Of a DNA stretch of 64,000 nt, positions 44,968 through 54,769 are shown piece after piece (position 1 is the first letter of the stretch; each line of letters opens with the position of its first letter). The notes beneath the pieces were generated by a model. The model made no database searches and had not been told where the DNA came from. It saw only the letters and a program-made list of their open reading frames with translations. Origin of the DNA: Azoarcus sp. TTM-91 (GTDB taxonomy: Bacteria; Pseudomonadota; Gammaproteobacteria; Burkholderiales; Rhodocyclaceae); NCBI RefSeq assembly GCF_012911025.1, contig NZ_WUEI01000005.1, positions 1 to 64,000 on the forward strand, given 5' to 3'. A program made the translations under genes and the position numbers.

Positions 44968-46950
44968 ATGAACCATCCCGACGCCGCGCAGCAGCCCTTG
45001 CCGCCAGTCCGGGGGAAATGGCTGCACATCCTGCCCATCCTCAGCCTCGCCCTGTTCCTCGCGGCGCTCGCCGTGCTGGTATGGCTGACGCGGGAATATG
45101 ACGCGGACGAGCAGCAGGCCATCCTCATCAACGACGCCCTGTGGATGGAGCAGAACCTGCGCTTCCAGCTCGACCGCAACGAGGCGCAGCTGCAGCAGCT
45201 GGGCCCGGAGCTGCTGCGCGAGGAACGAATGTCGGCGCAGACCGAGGCGCAGCTGCGCCAGTTGCTCAGTCAGGAGCGCGGGCTCGTACGCATCCTGTGG
45301 CTGGACCAGGATGGCAAGGTGCGCGGCGCCTTGCCGCCGGCGGCGGACGAGCACCTGGTCGGCGAAGCCGCGGGCGCCATGTCCTCCGAAACCATCTTCC
45401 GCCTCGCCCGCGCGGTCGGTCGCCCGGTATATGGCCCCGCCTACACGGTGATGGGCGACAAGACGCATTTCGAGGTGGATGTGCCCGCCTGGTCCGACGA
45501 AGCCTTCCTCGGCATGGTGGTGGGCGTGTATTCGCTCTCCGACCTGGTGGTACGCGAACTGCCCTGGTGGTTCTCCGAGCGCTACCGGGTAGCGGTGCTG
45601 GATGCGGACGGCCGCGAGATCGCCGCCAAGTCCAAGATCGCGCCGCTGGAAGCCCGCCGCAGCTACAGCATGAACTTCGACCCGCCCGGCCATGGGCTGA
45701 CACTGCAGATCACCCCCTACAAGGCGGAGACCCGCTGGATTCCGGTGCTGCTGACAGCGTCCATTGCGCTGCTCGGCGGCATCGTGGTCTGGAGCTTCTG
45801 GCAGGTACGCCGCCAGCTCACCAAACGCCAGGCGGCGGAACAGGCGCTGCTGGAGGAATCCGCCTACCGCAAGGCGATGGAGGATTCGCTGATCACCGGC
45901 CTGCGCGCCCGCGACCTCGAAGGCCGCCTCACCTATGTCAACTCCGCCTTCTGCCGCATGACCGGCTACGACGCGGGCGAGCTGCTGGGCCGGCCACCGC
46001 CGATGCCGTACTGGGAGCCAGACCACATCGAGCGACGGCGCGAACTCTACGAGCGCATCCAGAACAAGGGCTCGACCCCGGACGGCGTCGAGATCAAGTT
46101 CCGGCGCAAGAATGGCGAGCGCCTGGACGTGCTGCTGTTCGAGGCGCCGCTGATCGACGCCCAGGGCCGCCACACCGGCTGGATGGGCTCGGTGCTGGAC
46201 ATCACCGAGCAGAAGCGCGCCCACGCCCTCGCCCACCAGCAGGAAGAGCGCCTGCAGGCCACCTCCCGCCTGGTCACCATGGGCGAGATGGCCTCCACGC
46301 TGGCCCACGAGCTCAATCAGCCACTGGCCGCCATCGCCAGCTACAACAGCGGCTGCATCAACCGCCTCGCCGCCGGCGAGGTGGACCGAGGCGAGCTGCG
46401 CGACATCCACGAGAAGCTCGGCCGGCAGGCGCGGCGGGCGGGCGAGATCATCCGCCGGGTGCACGATTTCGTCCGCCGCTCGGAGCCCAAACGCGAGCAG
46501 CTGGACCTCAATGCGGTGATCCGCGATGCGGTCGGCCTCATCGAAGCGGACGCGCGCAAGCGGCGCATGCGCATCGCGACCGAACTGGCACCACGGCTGC
46601 CCCAGGTCGCCGCCGACCCGGTGATGATCGAGCAGATCATCGTCAATCTCGTCCGCAACGGCATGGATGCAATGCGGGAAACACCCGCCGGCAAACGCGT
46701 CGTTACCGTCTCCACTCATGCCGCCAACGGCATGGTCAGCGTCCGGGTGTCCGACCGCGGTAGCGGCATCGACAGTGAAACCGCCAGCCACCTGTTCCAG
46801 CCCTTTTTCACCACCAAGCAGGAAGGAATGGGCATGGGGCTGAACATTTGTCGCTCCATCGCCGAACTCCACCATGGCCGCCTGGCTTTTGAGCCTAACC
46901 CGGAGGGCGGTACCATCTTCACCCTGTCGCTTCCCATAGACCCCACATGA
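44968..46950 (+). CDS. dctS: C4-dicarboxylate sensor histidine kinase DctS
   Basis: A 660-residue membrane sensor kinase. Two membrane helices (about 18-40 and 259-279) frame a periplasmic sensor domain of about 215 residues. A cytoplasmic PAS domain (about 300-415) follows, then HisKA with the phosphorylated H447 in MASTLAHELNQPLAAIASY and the ATPase domain with NLVRNGMDAM, SDRGSGID and GMGMGLNICRSI. Its TGA overlaps the dctR ATG. The divergent dctPQM operon is the expected target. The first two or three alternative codons upstream are not better. Confidence 0.93.
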   Translation: MNHPDAAQQPLPPVRGKWLHILPILSLALFLAALAVLVWLTREYDADEQQAILINDALWMEQNLRFQLDRNEAQLQQLGPELLREERMSAQTEAQLRQLLSQERGLVRILWLDQDGKVRGALPPAADEHLVGEAAGAMSSETIFRLARAVGRPVYGPAYTVMGDKTHFEVDVPAWSDEAFLGMVVGVYSLSDLVVRELPWWFSERYRVAVLDADGREIAAKSKIAPLEARRSYSMNFDPPGHGLTLQITPYKAETRWIPVLLTASIALLGGIVVWSFWQVRRQLTKRQAAEQALLEESAYRKAMEDSLITGLRARDLEGRLTYVNSAFCRMTGYDAGELLGRPPPMPYWEPDHIERRRELYERIQNKGSTPDGVEIKFRRKNGERLDVLLFEAPLIDAQGRHTGWMGSVLDITEQKRAHALAHQQEERLQATSRLVTMGEMASTLAHELNQPLAAIASYNSGCINRLAAGEVDRGELRDIHEKLGRQARRAGEIIRRVHDFVRRSEPKREQLDLNAVIRDAVGLIEADARKRRMRIATELAPRLPQVAADPVMIEQIIVNLVRNGMDAMRETPAGKRVVTVSTHAANGMVSVRVSDRGSGIDSETASHLFQPFFTTKQEGMGMGLNICRSIAELHHGRLAFEPNPEGGTIFTLSLPIDPT

Positions 46951-47549
46951 CCCAAGCTTGCGCGCACATCATCGATGACGATGAAGCCATCCGCGATGCC
47001 CTGCAATGGCTGTTCAAGACCCGCGGCGTCGCCACCCGGCTGTGGCCCAGCGCCGAGGCTTTCCTGGAAGCCTGGCAGACAGACTGGCCCGGTTGCATCG
47101 TGCTGGACATCCGCATGGACGGCATGAGCGGCCTGGAGTGCTTCGAGGCATTGCTTACGCGAGGCAACCGCCTGCCGGTCATCTTCGTCACCGGTCACGG
47201 CGACGTGCCGATGGCGGTGGCCGCCTTGAAGAAGGGGGCCTATCACTTCATCGAGAAGCCTTTCAACGATAACGACCTGGTCGACCTGGTCGAGCAGGCC
47301 ATCGCGCATGACGACGAGAACCGCCAGGCCGCCGCCGACCGCGGCACCGTCGAAGCCCGACTGGCCACACTGACGGCACGCGAGCGCGAAGTGATGGATC
47401 TGATCCTGGAAGGCAAATTCAACAAGGTAATCGCCGACGAACTGGCGATTTCCATGCGCACGGTGGAAGCCCACCGCTCCCGCGTGTTCGACAAGATGAA
47501 GGTGCGCTCGGCGGTGGAGCTTGCGCAGATGCTGACTGCCCTGCGCTGA
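46947..47549 (+). CDS. dctR: C4-dicarboxylate response regulator DctR
   Basis: A 200-residue FixJ/NarL-type response regulator. The receiver domain (1-120) has the acidic pocket IIDDDEA (8-14), phosphoacceptor D54 (IVLDIRMDG) and the K in FIEKPF. The LuxR-type HTH (about 136-195) reads LTAREREVMDLILEGKFNKVIADELAIS. It would activate dctPQM when phosphorylated by DctS. No sigma-54 interaction domain is present, so it differs from the rhizobial DctD. Confidence 0.93.
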   Translation: MTQACAHIIDDDEAIRDALQWLFKTRGVATRLWPSAEAFLEAWQTDWPGCIVLDIRMDGMSGLECFEALLTRGNRLPVIFVTGHGDVPMAVAALKKGAYHFIEKPFNDNDLVDLVEQAIAHDDENRQAAADRGTVEARLATLTAREREVMDLILEGKFNKVIADELAISMRTVEAHRSRVFDKMKVRSAVELAQMLTALR

Positions 47550-47566
47550 GGTCCAGGGCTTAAGGC

Positions 47567-48916
47567 TTAGGGTTCCCCCGCAGGCGGAACAAGCGGCAGC
47601 CATTCGACGGCCACGGCGTCTTCGTCCGCCGCCGCGGCGAATTCCGCCGCGGTGCCGATGCCGCCCACCCAGGCGGCACAGCCGTCCACCTGCAACACCG
47701 GCAATCGCTCCCGCTGCCAGGCGGGAATACCCGCCTCCTGGCACAGGTTCTTGAAACTCCTGCTCGGCCGACCGGCAACCAGGCGCAGGCGCATCCCCGG
47801 CCAGCGAGGCAACAGTCGCAAAGCGTGGGCAGCCTGCAAGCGCGCAGCGGAAAGCCCCTCGCCCCGGGCCGACGAGAACCGCAGCACCCCGCCCAGCCAC
47901 GGCACCTCGGCTTCGCCTGCCCACGCTCTGGCTGCCGCACCCGCCAGCGAAGCCGCCGGCTCCAGCCAGACCTTGCCGCGGTAGCAGCAACAATCAAGCG
48001 CCCCCAGCGCCACCCGGAAGCCCCGCGCAGCCTCAACGCCGTGCAACTGGCGGATCACCTCCAGCAAGCGCGCCCGCGCCGGCATCTCCGCGCCCAGGCG
48101 GCCCGCCTGCCAGCGCAGCAGATTGGCGCAGCGCGCTTCGCTGAGCCGGAGCAGTTGCGCCCTCTCCAGGGACTGGCCTCCACATGCGGCCTCGTCCATC
48201 GCGGCAAGCTCATCCAGCAGCGCGCTCGCTTCACGAAAGTTGGCAGCAGCGCGCGCCAGCGTACGGGCGGCACCGGGAAAACCCTCCTCCATCGCCGGAA
48301 GCAGACGGTGCCGCAGATCGTTGCGCGTGTAGCGCCGATCCTCGTTGCTCTCGTCCTCGACCCATTGCAGCCCATGCTCGCGAGCATAGGCCTCGATCTC
48401 CGCACGGCGGCTGTCCAGGAGCGGGCGCAGGCGGCCCGGCTGCTGCCCGGCGGGGGCTTCCCGCTCCGCCATGCCGGCGGCGCCGCGCACCCCTGCACCC
48501 CGCAGCAGGCGGAACAGCACGGTTTCCGCCTGATCATCCGCATGATGGCCGAAGACCAGCCAGTCGCACTCGCTGGCCAGCAGCACCCGGTGCCGGGCTC
48601 GCCTTGCCGCCGCCTCCAGCCCGGCCGGATCGTCGCGCGCTACATCGACCCGATGCACTGTCAGCGGCACCCCGGCAGCGGCGCATAGTTCACGGCAGAA
48701 CGCGGCCCAGGCATCGGCATGCGGGCTGAGGCCATGATGCACATGCACCGCGGTCAGCCGGAAAGACAAACGGGCCCGCAGGCCCGTCAGGATATGGAGC
48801 AGAACGCGGGAATCCACCCCGCCGGACAAGGCGCAGCACAGCCTGCTTCCTTCGGTGACATCCGCCTGCACCAGCGCCCTCAGCACCTGCGCAGGCAGAG
48901 GAGAAACCACAGCCAT
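47567..48916 (-). CDS. tilS: tRNA(Ile)-lysidine synthase
   Basis: A 449-residue PP-loop ATPase that converts C34 of tRNA-Ile(CAU) to lysidine, making it read AUA. The PP-loop is SGGVDS (31-36) and the second signature is GHHADDQAETVLFRLLRGAG. The C-terminal domains end with RSFKNLCQEAGIPAWQRERLPVL. The start at 48916 is chosen because MAVVSPLPAQVLRAL begins the conserved domain; the frame is open far upstream into accA. It lies 14 bp after accA. Confidence 0.95.
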   Translation of the reverse strand: MAVVSPLPAQVLRALVQADVTEGSRLCCALSGGVDSRVLLHILTGLRARLSFRLTAVHVHHGLSPHADAWAAFCRELCAAAGVPLTVHRVDVARDDPAGLEAAARRARHRVLLASECDWLVFGHHADDQAETVLFRLLRGAGVRGAAGMAEREAPAGQQPGRLRPLLDSRRAEIEAYAREHGLQWVEDESNEDRRYTRNDLRHRLLPAMEEGFPGAARTLARAAANFREASALLDELAAMDEAACGGQSLERAQLLRLSEARCANLLRWQAGRLGAEMPARARLLEVIRQLHGVEAARGFRVALGALDCCCYRGKVWLEPAASLAGAAARAWAGEAEVPWLGGVLRFSSARGEGLSAARLQAAHALRLLPRWPGMRLRLVAGRPSRSFKNLCQEAGIPAWQRERLPVLQVDGCAAWVGGIGTAAEFAAAADEDAVAVEWLPLVPPAGEP

Positions 48917-48930
48917 CGTCCCGGCTGCGG

Positions 48931-49899
48931 TCAGGCTGCCTGCTGTTCCTTGAAGCGCCCGTAACCCATCAAGCGCTCCAGGCGCTGCTCGATCAGCTCG
49001 GCCGGCGACAGTGAGTCGACCTGGCGCAGCGCTTCGCCCAATGCCCGCTTCAGGCTTTGGGCCATGGCACGATGATCGCGATGGGCACCGCCCACCGGCT
49101 CGTTGATGATCTTGTCGATCAGCCCCAGCGACTTGAGCCGCGCCGCGGTGATGCCCATGGTTTCGGCCGCCTCGGAAGCCTTCTCCGCACTCTTCCACAG
49201 GATGGACGCGCAACCTTCCGGTGAAATCACCGAATAGGTGGAGTACTGCAGCATCATCGTCTGGTCGCCCACCGCGATCGCCAGCGCGCCGCCGGAACCG
49301 CCTTCGCCGATCACCGTGCAGATCAGCGGCACCTTGAGCTCGGCCATCACGTAGAGGTTGTGGCCGATCGCTTCCGACTGGCCGCGCTCCTCGGCACCGA
49401 TCCCCGGATAGGCGCCCGGCGTATCGACGAAGGTGAACACCGGCAGGCCGAACTTCTCCGCCAGCTTCATCAGGCGCATCGCCTTGCGATAGCCCTCGGG
49501 GCGCGGCATGCCGAAATTGCGGGCGATCTTTTCCTTGGTATCCCGGCCTTTCTGGTGACCGATCACCACGCAGCTCTGGCCGTTGAAGCGCGCCAGACCG
49601 CCGACGATAGCTTTGTCATCGGCGAAGGCGCGGTCGCCATGCAGTTCCTCGAAGTCGGTGAAGATGTGCTGCACGTAGTCCAGCGTGTAGGGACGCTGCG
49701 GATGGCGCGCCACCTGGGCGATCTGCCACGGCGTGAGCTTGGCGTACAGCTCCTTGGTCAGCACCTGGCTCTTGGCCTCCAGGCGCGCGATCTCTTCGGA
49801 GATATCGACAGCGGAATCGTCCTGCACGAAACGCAGCTGCTCGATCTTTCCCTCGAGCTCGGCGATCGGTTGTTCGAAATCCAGAAAGGTGGTCTTCAT
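48931..49899 (-). CDS. accA: Acetyl-CoA carboxylase carboxyltransferase subunit alpha
   Basis: A 322-residue subunit that, with AccD, transfers carboxyl from biotin to acetyl-CoA in fatty acid synthesis. [23 protein letters not shown] is the usual start, preceded by GGGAAAGGTCAG. The crotonase-like carboxyltransferase core has [19 protein letters not shown] and [15 protein letters not shown]. Length is normal. It is followed directly by tilS, a common order. Confidence 0.97.
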   Translation of the reverse strand: MKTTFLDFEQPIAELEGKIEQLRFVQDDSAVDISEEIARLEAKSQVLTKELYAKLTPWQIAQVARHPQRPYTLDYVQHIFTDFEELHGDRAFADDKAIVGGLARFNGQSCVVIGHQKGRDTKEKIARNFGMPRPEGYRKAMRLMKLAEKFGLPVFTFVDTPGAYPGIGAEERGQSEAIGHNLYVMAELKVPLICTVIGEGGSGGALAIAVGDQTMMLQYSTYSVISPEGCASILWKSAEKASEAAETMGITAARLKSLGLIDKIINEPVGGAHRDHRAMAQSLKRALGEALRQVDSLSPAELIEQRLERLMGYGRFKEQQAA

Positions 49900-49993
49900 C
49901 TGACCTTTCCCAGCAAGAAAGTCGGCCATTGTAACCTGCCGTTGCCGCGCACCGGTGTAACTCGCCTGGCGCGCGGCATGACGGCCCTGGCCC

Positions 49994-50950
49994 TTAGTGC
50001 GCCGCCTCGTCCGCGCTGCGGCGAAGGCTGAGCCAGACCGACACGGCAAGGATTGCCGCGACCACCCCCAGGGAGACGAAGATCGGGATCTTGAACCACT
50101 CCACGATCAGCATCTTCACGCCGATGAAGATCAGGATCACCGCCAGGCCGTACTTGAGCAGCGAGAAGCGGTTGCCCAGGTCAGCCAGCAGGAAGTACAT
50201 CGCCCGCAGGCCGAGAATGGCGAAAATGTTGGACGTCAGCACGATGAAAGGGTCGGCGGTGATGGCGAAGATCGCCGGGATGCTGTCCACCGCGAACACC
50301 ACGTCCGAGATCTCGACCAGCACCAGCGCCAGCAACAGCGGCGTGGCGTAGCGCACTCCGTCGCGCATCACGAAGAAGCGCTCGCCTTCCAGCGTCGGCG
50401 TCACCGGATAGTGGTTGCGGATGAAGCGGACGACGGGATTGCTCGCCAGATCGGGATCGTGGTCGGCCAGCCACAGCATCTTCGCCCCGGTTACCACCAG
50501 GAAAGCACCGAAGATGTAAAGGATCCAGTGGAACTCGCTGATCAGCCAGCTGCCCGCGAAGATCATGCCGGTGCGCAGCACGATGGCGCCGACGATGCCG
50601 TACAGCAGCACCCGGCGCTGCAGTTCGATCGGCACCGAGAAGAAGCCGAAGATCAGCATCCAGACGAAGACGTTGTCCACCGCCAGCGACTTCTCCAGCA
50701 GATAGCCGGTGAAGAACTCCATCGCCTTCTGGTTGGCCAGCGCGCGGCCGGCTTCGGCATCCAGATACCACCACAGTCCGGCATTGAAGAGCAGGGCTAC
50801 GCACACCCAGGCAATGGACCAGCCCGCCGCTTCTTTCAAGGACACCTTGTGCTGATGCCCACCCTTGAAGAGGAAAAGATCCACCGCCAGCATCACCAGC
50901 ACCACGGCGGCGAACACCGCCCACATCCACCACGTTCCTATCGATTCCAT
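49994..50950 (-). CDS. TerC/Alx-family membrane protein
   Basis: A 318-residue inner-membrane protein with about nine helices. It has the TerC signatures [19 protein letters not shown] and [19 protein letters not shown], whose acidic residues in helices (the DN and D-S pairs) are the presumed metal site. Length and sequence match the Alx/TerC branch that exports Mn2+ and helps load exported metalloproteins. Its expression is probably controlled by the Mn2+ riboswitch and terminator just upstream. The start at 50950 lies 15 bp after the terminator T-run. Confidence 0.92.
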   Translation of the reverse strand: MESIGTWWMWAVFAAVVLVMLAVDLFLFKGGHQHKVSLKEAAGWSIAWVCVALLFNAGLWWYLDAEAGRALANQKAMEFFTGYLLEKSLAVDNVFVWMLIFGFFSVPIELQRRVLLYGIVGAIVLRTGMIFAGSWLISEFHWILYIFGAFLVVTGAKMLWLADHDPDLASNPVVRFIRNHYPVTPTLEGERFFVMRDGVRYATPLLLALVLVEISDVVFAVDSIPAIFAITADPFIVLTSNIFAILGLRAMYFLLADLGNRFSLLKYGLAVILIFIGVKMLIVEWFKIPIFVSLGVVAAILAVSVWLSLRRSADEAAH

Positions 50951-50964
50951 GCAACACACCTCGA

Positions 50965-51006
50965 CGAAAGAAAAAACGGCCGGGTCCGGAGGACACAGGC
51001 CGTTTT
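50965..51006 (-). terminator. Riboswitch expression-platform terminator of terC
   Basis: Minus-strand AAAACGGCC...GGCCGTTTTTTC with an inner GTCC/GGAC stem, between aptamer and start codon. Ligand-bound aptamer is expected to disrupt it. Confidence 0.85.
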
Positions 51007-51029
51007 CGTCGAAGGAGTTACGGATCGAC

Positions 51030-51160
51030 GCGCGCACCTTGCCCTACGGCAAGGTCTTGCTCGCAACCAACCACGTTGCCCACAGTACCGGGGGACCGCG
51101 AAACTGGTGCGGCGCCACCGTGATGACGATACTGCAGCGAAAAGCTACTCCCCTTGAACG
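51030..51160 (-). promoter_or_regulatory. yybP-ykoY (Mn2+) riboswitch aptamer
   Basis: On the minus strand the conserved elements appear in order: AAGGGGAGTAGC, then CGTCATCACGGT, then AAGACCTTGCC with its pairing partner GGCAAGGT. These are the hallmark L1/L3 sequences of the yybP-ykoY manganese riboswitch. A terminator and then a TerC-family gene follow, the classical combination. The exact boundaries of the outer stem are estimated. Confidence 0.85.
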
Positions 51161-51174
51161 GTCGGAAGTGTAGC

Positions 51175-51612
51175 GCCGCGGCCCTGGGCGCCGTCAAGGA
51201 CTATCCTCCCCGAACGGTGACAGAGAAAAGCGGATACGGCATGATGCTTGCACCTTTAACAACGCAAAGGAGCCGCGGGATACACCGATCCCGCCCCATG
51301 AGTAGTCGAAGTTCGCCCTCGGCGGCATACTCTCCGGCCCCCTCCGTGGCCAGCGTCAAGGCAGTTTCCGACGTCCCTCCCGCCCCCATCGCGGCCTCTG
51401 CGGAATTCTCCGATTCCGACACGCCGGGGCGATGTAGCCCCCGCAAGTCCTCTGCGATTCTTTCCTGCGACGGCCTCCGGCCAGTGCCCGCCGGTGCACG
51501 GCCGCCTCTAGCCGTCGGCGCTCCCGCCACGCATCGCGCCCCAGCCCTCAGCCGCACTCCTGCTGCGCCTGCGGCCAGCCATGCCCAGAAGCCTTTCTTC
51601 GGATAATCACAG
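51175..51612. other. 438-bp gap without a convincing gene
   Basis: An open frame of 150 codons on the plus strand (51154-51606) is Pro/Ala/Ser-rich, has no family resemblance and overlaps the riboswitch. A minus-strand frame also runs through. I see no RNA gene or hairpin of note. The stretch presumably holds the divergent promoters for the terC riboswitch RNA and the CorC-like gene. Confidence 0.5.
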
Positions 51613-52938
51613 ATGGAAATCGTGTTTCTCGTCGTCCTCGTCATCCTGAATGGGGTCTTCGCCATGTCCGAGATCGCGCTGGTCACCGCGCGCCGGGCAC
51701 GGCTGGCAAAACGGGCGGAGGAAGGGGATACCGCCGCCGCTGTCGCGATGAAGCTGGGCGAAGACCCAACCCGCTTCCTGTCCACCATCCAGATCGGCAT
51801 CACCTCCATCGGCATCCTCAACGGCATCGTCGGCGAGGCCGCGCTCGCCAAACCGCTGGCGATCTGGCTGCAGGAGCTGGGGCTGCCCCAGCGCCCGAGC
51901 GAAATCGGCTCGACCATCCTGGTCGTGCTGGTAATCACCTACATCTCCATCGTCGTCGGCGAGCTGGTGCCCAAGCGCATCGGCCAGATCTCGCCGGAAG
52001 GCATCGCCCGCCTGGTGGCGCGTCCGATGAACGCGCTGGCCATCGTCTCCCGGCCCTTCGTGATCCTGCTCTCCATCTCCACCGACACCCTGCTGCGCCT
52101 GCTCGGCAAGCGCGACCTAGGTGGCCCCAGCGTGACCGAGGAAGAGATCCACGCCATGCTGGAAGAGGGCTCGGAGGCTGGCGTGATCGAGAAGCACGAG
52201 CATGAAATGGTGCGCAATGTGTTCCGCCTGGACGACCGCCAGATCGGCTCGCTGATGGTGCCGCGCGCCGACATCCTGTGGCTGGACCTCAACCATCCGC
52301 TGGATGCCAACTTGGCGCGGGTCGCCGAGTCCGAGCACTCCCGCTTCCCCGTCTGCCGGGGCGGCCTGGACAACATCGTCGGCGTGGTCGCCGCCAAGCA
52401 ACTGTTCAACCAGACCCTGCGCGGCGGCTCCATCGACCTGTCCTCCCAGCTTCAGCCGGCGGTATACGTGCCGGAATCGCTAACCGGCATGGAGTTGCTG
52501 GACCAGTTCCGCACCTCTGGTACCCACATGATGTTCGTCATCGACGAATACGGCGAGGTGCTGGGCATGGTGACGCTGCAGGACGTGCTGGAGGCGGTGA
52601 CCGGCGAATTCCGACCGCACAACCTGGAAGACGCCTGGGCGGTGCAGCGCGAAGACGGCTCCTGGCTACTGGATGGTTTGATTCCGCTACCGGAACTCAA
52701 GGACCGGCTGGAACTGAAGACGGTGCCGGAGGAGGAGAAGGGCCGCTACCACACCCTGTCGGGCATGGTCCTGTGGCTGCTCGGCCGCCTGCCACGAACC
52801 GGCGACATCACCATCTGGGAGCAATGGCGCCTAGAGGTGGTGGACATGGACGGCAAGCGCATCGACAAGATCCTGGCCACCCGCCTGCCGGATCTGGAGG
52901 CCTCCGCGGAAAACCCCGGTCCGGCGCGAGAAAACTAG
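51613..52938 (+). CDS. CNNM/CorC-type hemolysin-family membrane protein
   Basis: A 441-residue protein of the HlyC/CorC (TlyC/YtfL-type) family. The N-terminal CNNM (DUF21) domain has four hydrophobic segments and starts MEIVFLVVLVILNGVFAMSEIALVTARR. A CBS pair follows (about 205-335, e.g. VEDVLE-like VTLQDVLEAVTGEF). The C-terminal CorC_HlyC domain (about 350-430) ends GDITIWEQWRLEVVDMDGKRIDKI. Members are implicated in magnesium/cobalt efflux or polyamine transport. No membrane-lytic role should be assumed. Confidence 0.9.
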   Translation: MEIVFLVVLVILNGVFAMSEIALVTARRARLAKRAEEGDTAAAVAMKLGEDPTRFLSTIQIGITSIGILNGIVGEAALAKPLAIWLQELGLPQRPSEIGSTILVVLVITYISIVVGELVPKRIGQISPEGIARLVARPMNALAIVSRPFVILLSISTDTLLRLLGKRDLGGPSVTEEEIHAMLEEGSEAGVIEKHEHEMVRNVFRLDDRQIGSLMVPRADILWLDLNHPLDANLARVAESEHSRFPVCRGGLDNIVGVVAAKQLFNQTLRGGSIDLSSQLQPAVYVPESLTGMELLDQFRTSGTHMMFVIDEYGEVLGMVTLQDVLEAVTGEFRPHNLEDAWAVQREDGSWLLDGLIPLPELKDRLELKTVPEEEKGRYHTLSGMVLWLLGRLPRTGDITIWEQWRLEVVDMDGKRIDKILATRLPDLEASAENPGPAREN

Positions 52939-53151
52939 GGCTGACGCGCCCAAAACCTTAGTGGTTTCTTAAAACAGGGATGACGCAGCCGTCATCCCCG
53001 CGGTATAGTTTTGGGCAAACAAATTACACTGCGGGCCCGCCCCCCCCCCAAGGACAACACCGGACCCAGCCCATTCAGCCCTGTTCCGCACCGAATCCGC
53101 CCGCTCCTTGTCTTCGGCGCCTGCGAGCGGCTGGGATAGCCGTGGCGGCCC

Positions 53152-53808
53152 TTGACCGCCCTCGGCCCCAATGGCGGCCAGACCCTGGTCGTCATCGCCG
53201 CCATCCTGTTCGAACTCACCTTGCCCCTGACACCGGCGCAGGTGCTGTGGGTGAATATGGTCACCTCCAGCTGCCTTGGCCTGGCGCTCGCCTTCGAGCC
53301 AGGGGAGAAAGGCCTGATGCGCCGCCATCCCCGCCCGCCGGGGGAGGCCCTGCTGTCCGGCTTCTTCATCTGGCGCGTAGCGCTGGTCTCCACCCTGATG
53401 ATGCTCGGCGCGCTGGGCCTCTTCCTGTGGGAACTGGAGAGCGGCACCGGCATCGAGACGGCCCGCACCATGGCAGTCAACGCCATTGTCGTCAGCGAGA
53501 TGTTCTACCTGCTCAACAGCCGCTTCATCTTCGCCCCGGTGCTGACGCGCAACGGCCTCTTCGGCAATCCCTACGTGCTGCTCGCCATCGTCGCCTGCAT
53601 CCCCCTGCAGCTACTCTATACGCATGCCGCACCCATGCAGGCCACCTTCGGCTCGGCCAGCCTCGGCCTGCAGGAATGGAGCAAGGTCATCGCCGCCGGC
53701 ATGCTGATCTTCTGCGTTGCCGAGCTGGAAAAATTGATACTACGCAGAAACGGCCTCGCCCCCCGCCTCTCTCACCACCGACAACCTGGACCCAGGAGAA
53801 CACCATGA
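53152..53808 (+). pseudogene. C-terminal remnant of a cation-transporting P-type ATPase
   Basis: About 215 residues match only the last part of a Ca2+/Mg2+/Na+-type P-ATPase: NGGQTLVVIAAILFELTLPLTPAQVLWVNMVT (helices 5-6) through the Cation_ATPase_C region. The phosphorylation domain (DKTGT) and the nucleotide-binding domain are absent from the window. Upstream in frame there is a stop at 53137-53139 and a C10 run (53040-53049). The stop codon overlaps the usp ATG (ATGA), as if the original ATPase-usp operon kept its 3' end. A TTG at 53152 could start translation, but a functional pump is impossible. Confidence 0.8.
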
Positions 53809-54695
53809 ACCCACAACAAGACCGGCCCACCGGCCTGCCGACGCGGCTGCTGCTCTGCACCGACCTCAGCGCCCGCTGTGACCGCGCGCTGGACCGCGCC
53901 GCCCTCCTTTCCCGGCTCTGGGACGCGGAACTCATCGCCCTCAACGTGCTGGAACCCCAGCAGGCGCCGGACCTGCTGCTGCGGCCGCAGGAAGATGAGA
54001 GCGACACCGGGCGCGAGCAGGCGGCTTATCGCCAGCTCAAACAGGACCTCGGCCAAGGCAACGTGCGCCTGCGCATCCGCATTGCCCGCGGCGATGCGCT
54101 GGATGCCATCCATGCCACCGCCGAACAGGAAGGCTGCGGCCTCATCGTCACCGGACTCGCCCGCAACGAAACCTTCGGCCGCTTCCTGCTCGGCTCCACC
54201 GTGCAGCGCCTGGCGCGCAAGACCACTCCGCCACTGCTGGTGGTGCGGGAGCGGCCGCATGTGGCCTATCAACGCATTGTCGTGGCGAGCGACTTCTCCA
54301 ACTCCTCCCGCCACGCGCTGCTCGCCGCGCTGCGCCTGTTCCCGGGCACGCCGCTGACGCTCTACCACGCCTTCCAGGTGCCGATGAGCGCCATCGCCGA
54401 CCGCATCGACTACCGGGAGCTGGCCCGCGAGATTGAAGGCGGTTCCTGCGCCCGGTTCCTGGACAGCTGCGGGCTGACGACCGAGGACCGCGCACGGCTG
54501 GACGTCACCATAGAACACCAGCCGCTGGAAACCGGTCTCGCCCACTACGTTCGCGCTCAATCGGCGGACCTCGTGGTGCTCGGCACCCACGGCAGCAGCG
54601 GCCTCACCGCACTCCTGCTCGGCAGCGCCGCGGAACGCCTGCTCGAATGGCTGCCCTGCGACACCCTGATCGTGCGCGAGCCCAAGGAAAGCTGA
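53805..54695 (+). CDS. Tandem universal stress protein (UspA family)
   Basis: A 296-residue cytoplasmic protein with two Usp domains (about 13-147 and 156-293). Each ends with the ATP-binding pattern G-x2-G-x9-G-S/T: GLARNETFGRFLLGST and GTHGSSGLTALLLGSA. The start at 53805 follows CAGGAGAACACC. It is coupled to the ATPase remnant and followed by a terminator. Tandem Usp proteins often respond to low oxygen or energy stress; the signal here is unknown. Confidence 0.92.
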   Translation: MNPQQDRPTGLPTRLLLCTDLSARCDRALDRAALLSRLWDAELIALNVLEPQQAPDLLLRPQEDESDTGREQAAYRQLKQDLGQGNVRLRIRIARGDALDAIHATAEQEGCGLIVTGLARNETFGRFLLGSTVQRLARKTTPPLLVVRERPHVAYQRIVVASDFSNSSRHALLAALRLFPGTPLTLYHAFQVPMSAIADRIDYRELAREIEGGSCARFLDSCGLTTEDRARLDVTIEHQPLETGLAHYVRAQSADLVVLGTHGSSGLTALLLGSAAERLLEWLPCDTLIVREPKES

Positions 54696-54718
54696 GCCGA
54701 TAACGCCTGGCCGGAAAC

Positions 54719-54747
54719 AGAAAGGGAGGCTGAGCCTCCCTTTTTGC
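54719..54747. terminator. Terminator between usp and the convergent antiporter gene
   Basis: AAAGGGAGGCT/ GAGCCTCCCTTTTT: a perfect palindromic stem with A and T flanks that can act on both strands. Confidence 0.9.
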
Positions 54748-54769
54748 TATCGCTGACCCAGTCCCCTGC

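Noticed and set aside
44815..46875. 686-codon minus-strand open frame
   Set aside because: Antisense to dctS, which has complete kinase motifs.
51154..51606. 150-codon plus-strand open frame before the CorC-like gene
   Set aside because: Pro/Ser/Ala-rich composition, no ribosome site, overlap with the riboswitch; not supported as a gene.
53805..54695. Usp gene starting further upstream at 52980
   Set aside because: The upstream 275 codons have no Usp features and overlap the ATPase remnant in another frame; CAGGAG lies before 53805.
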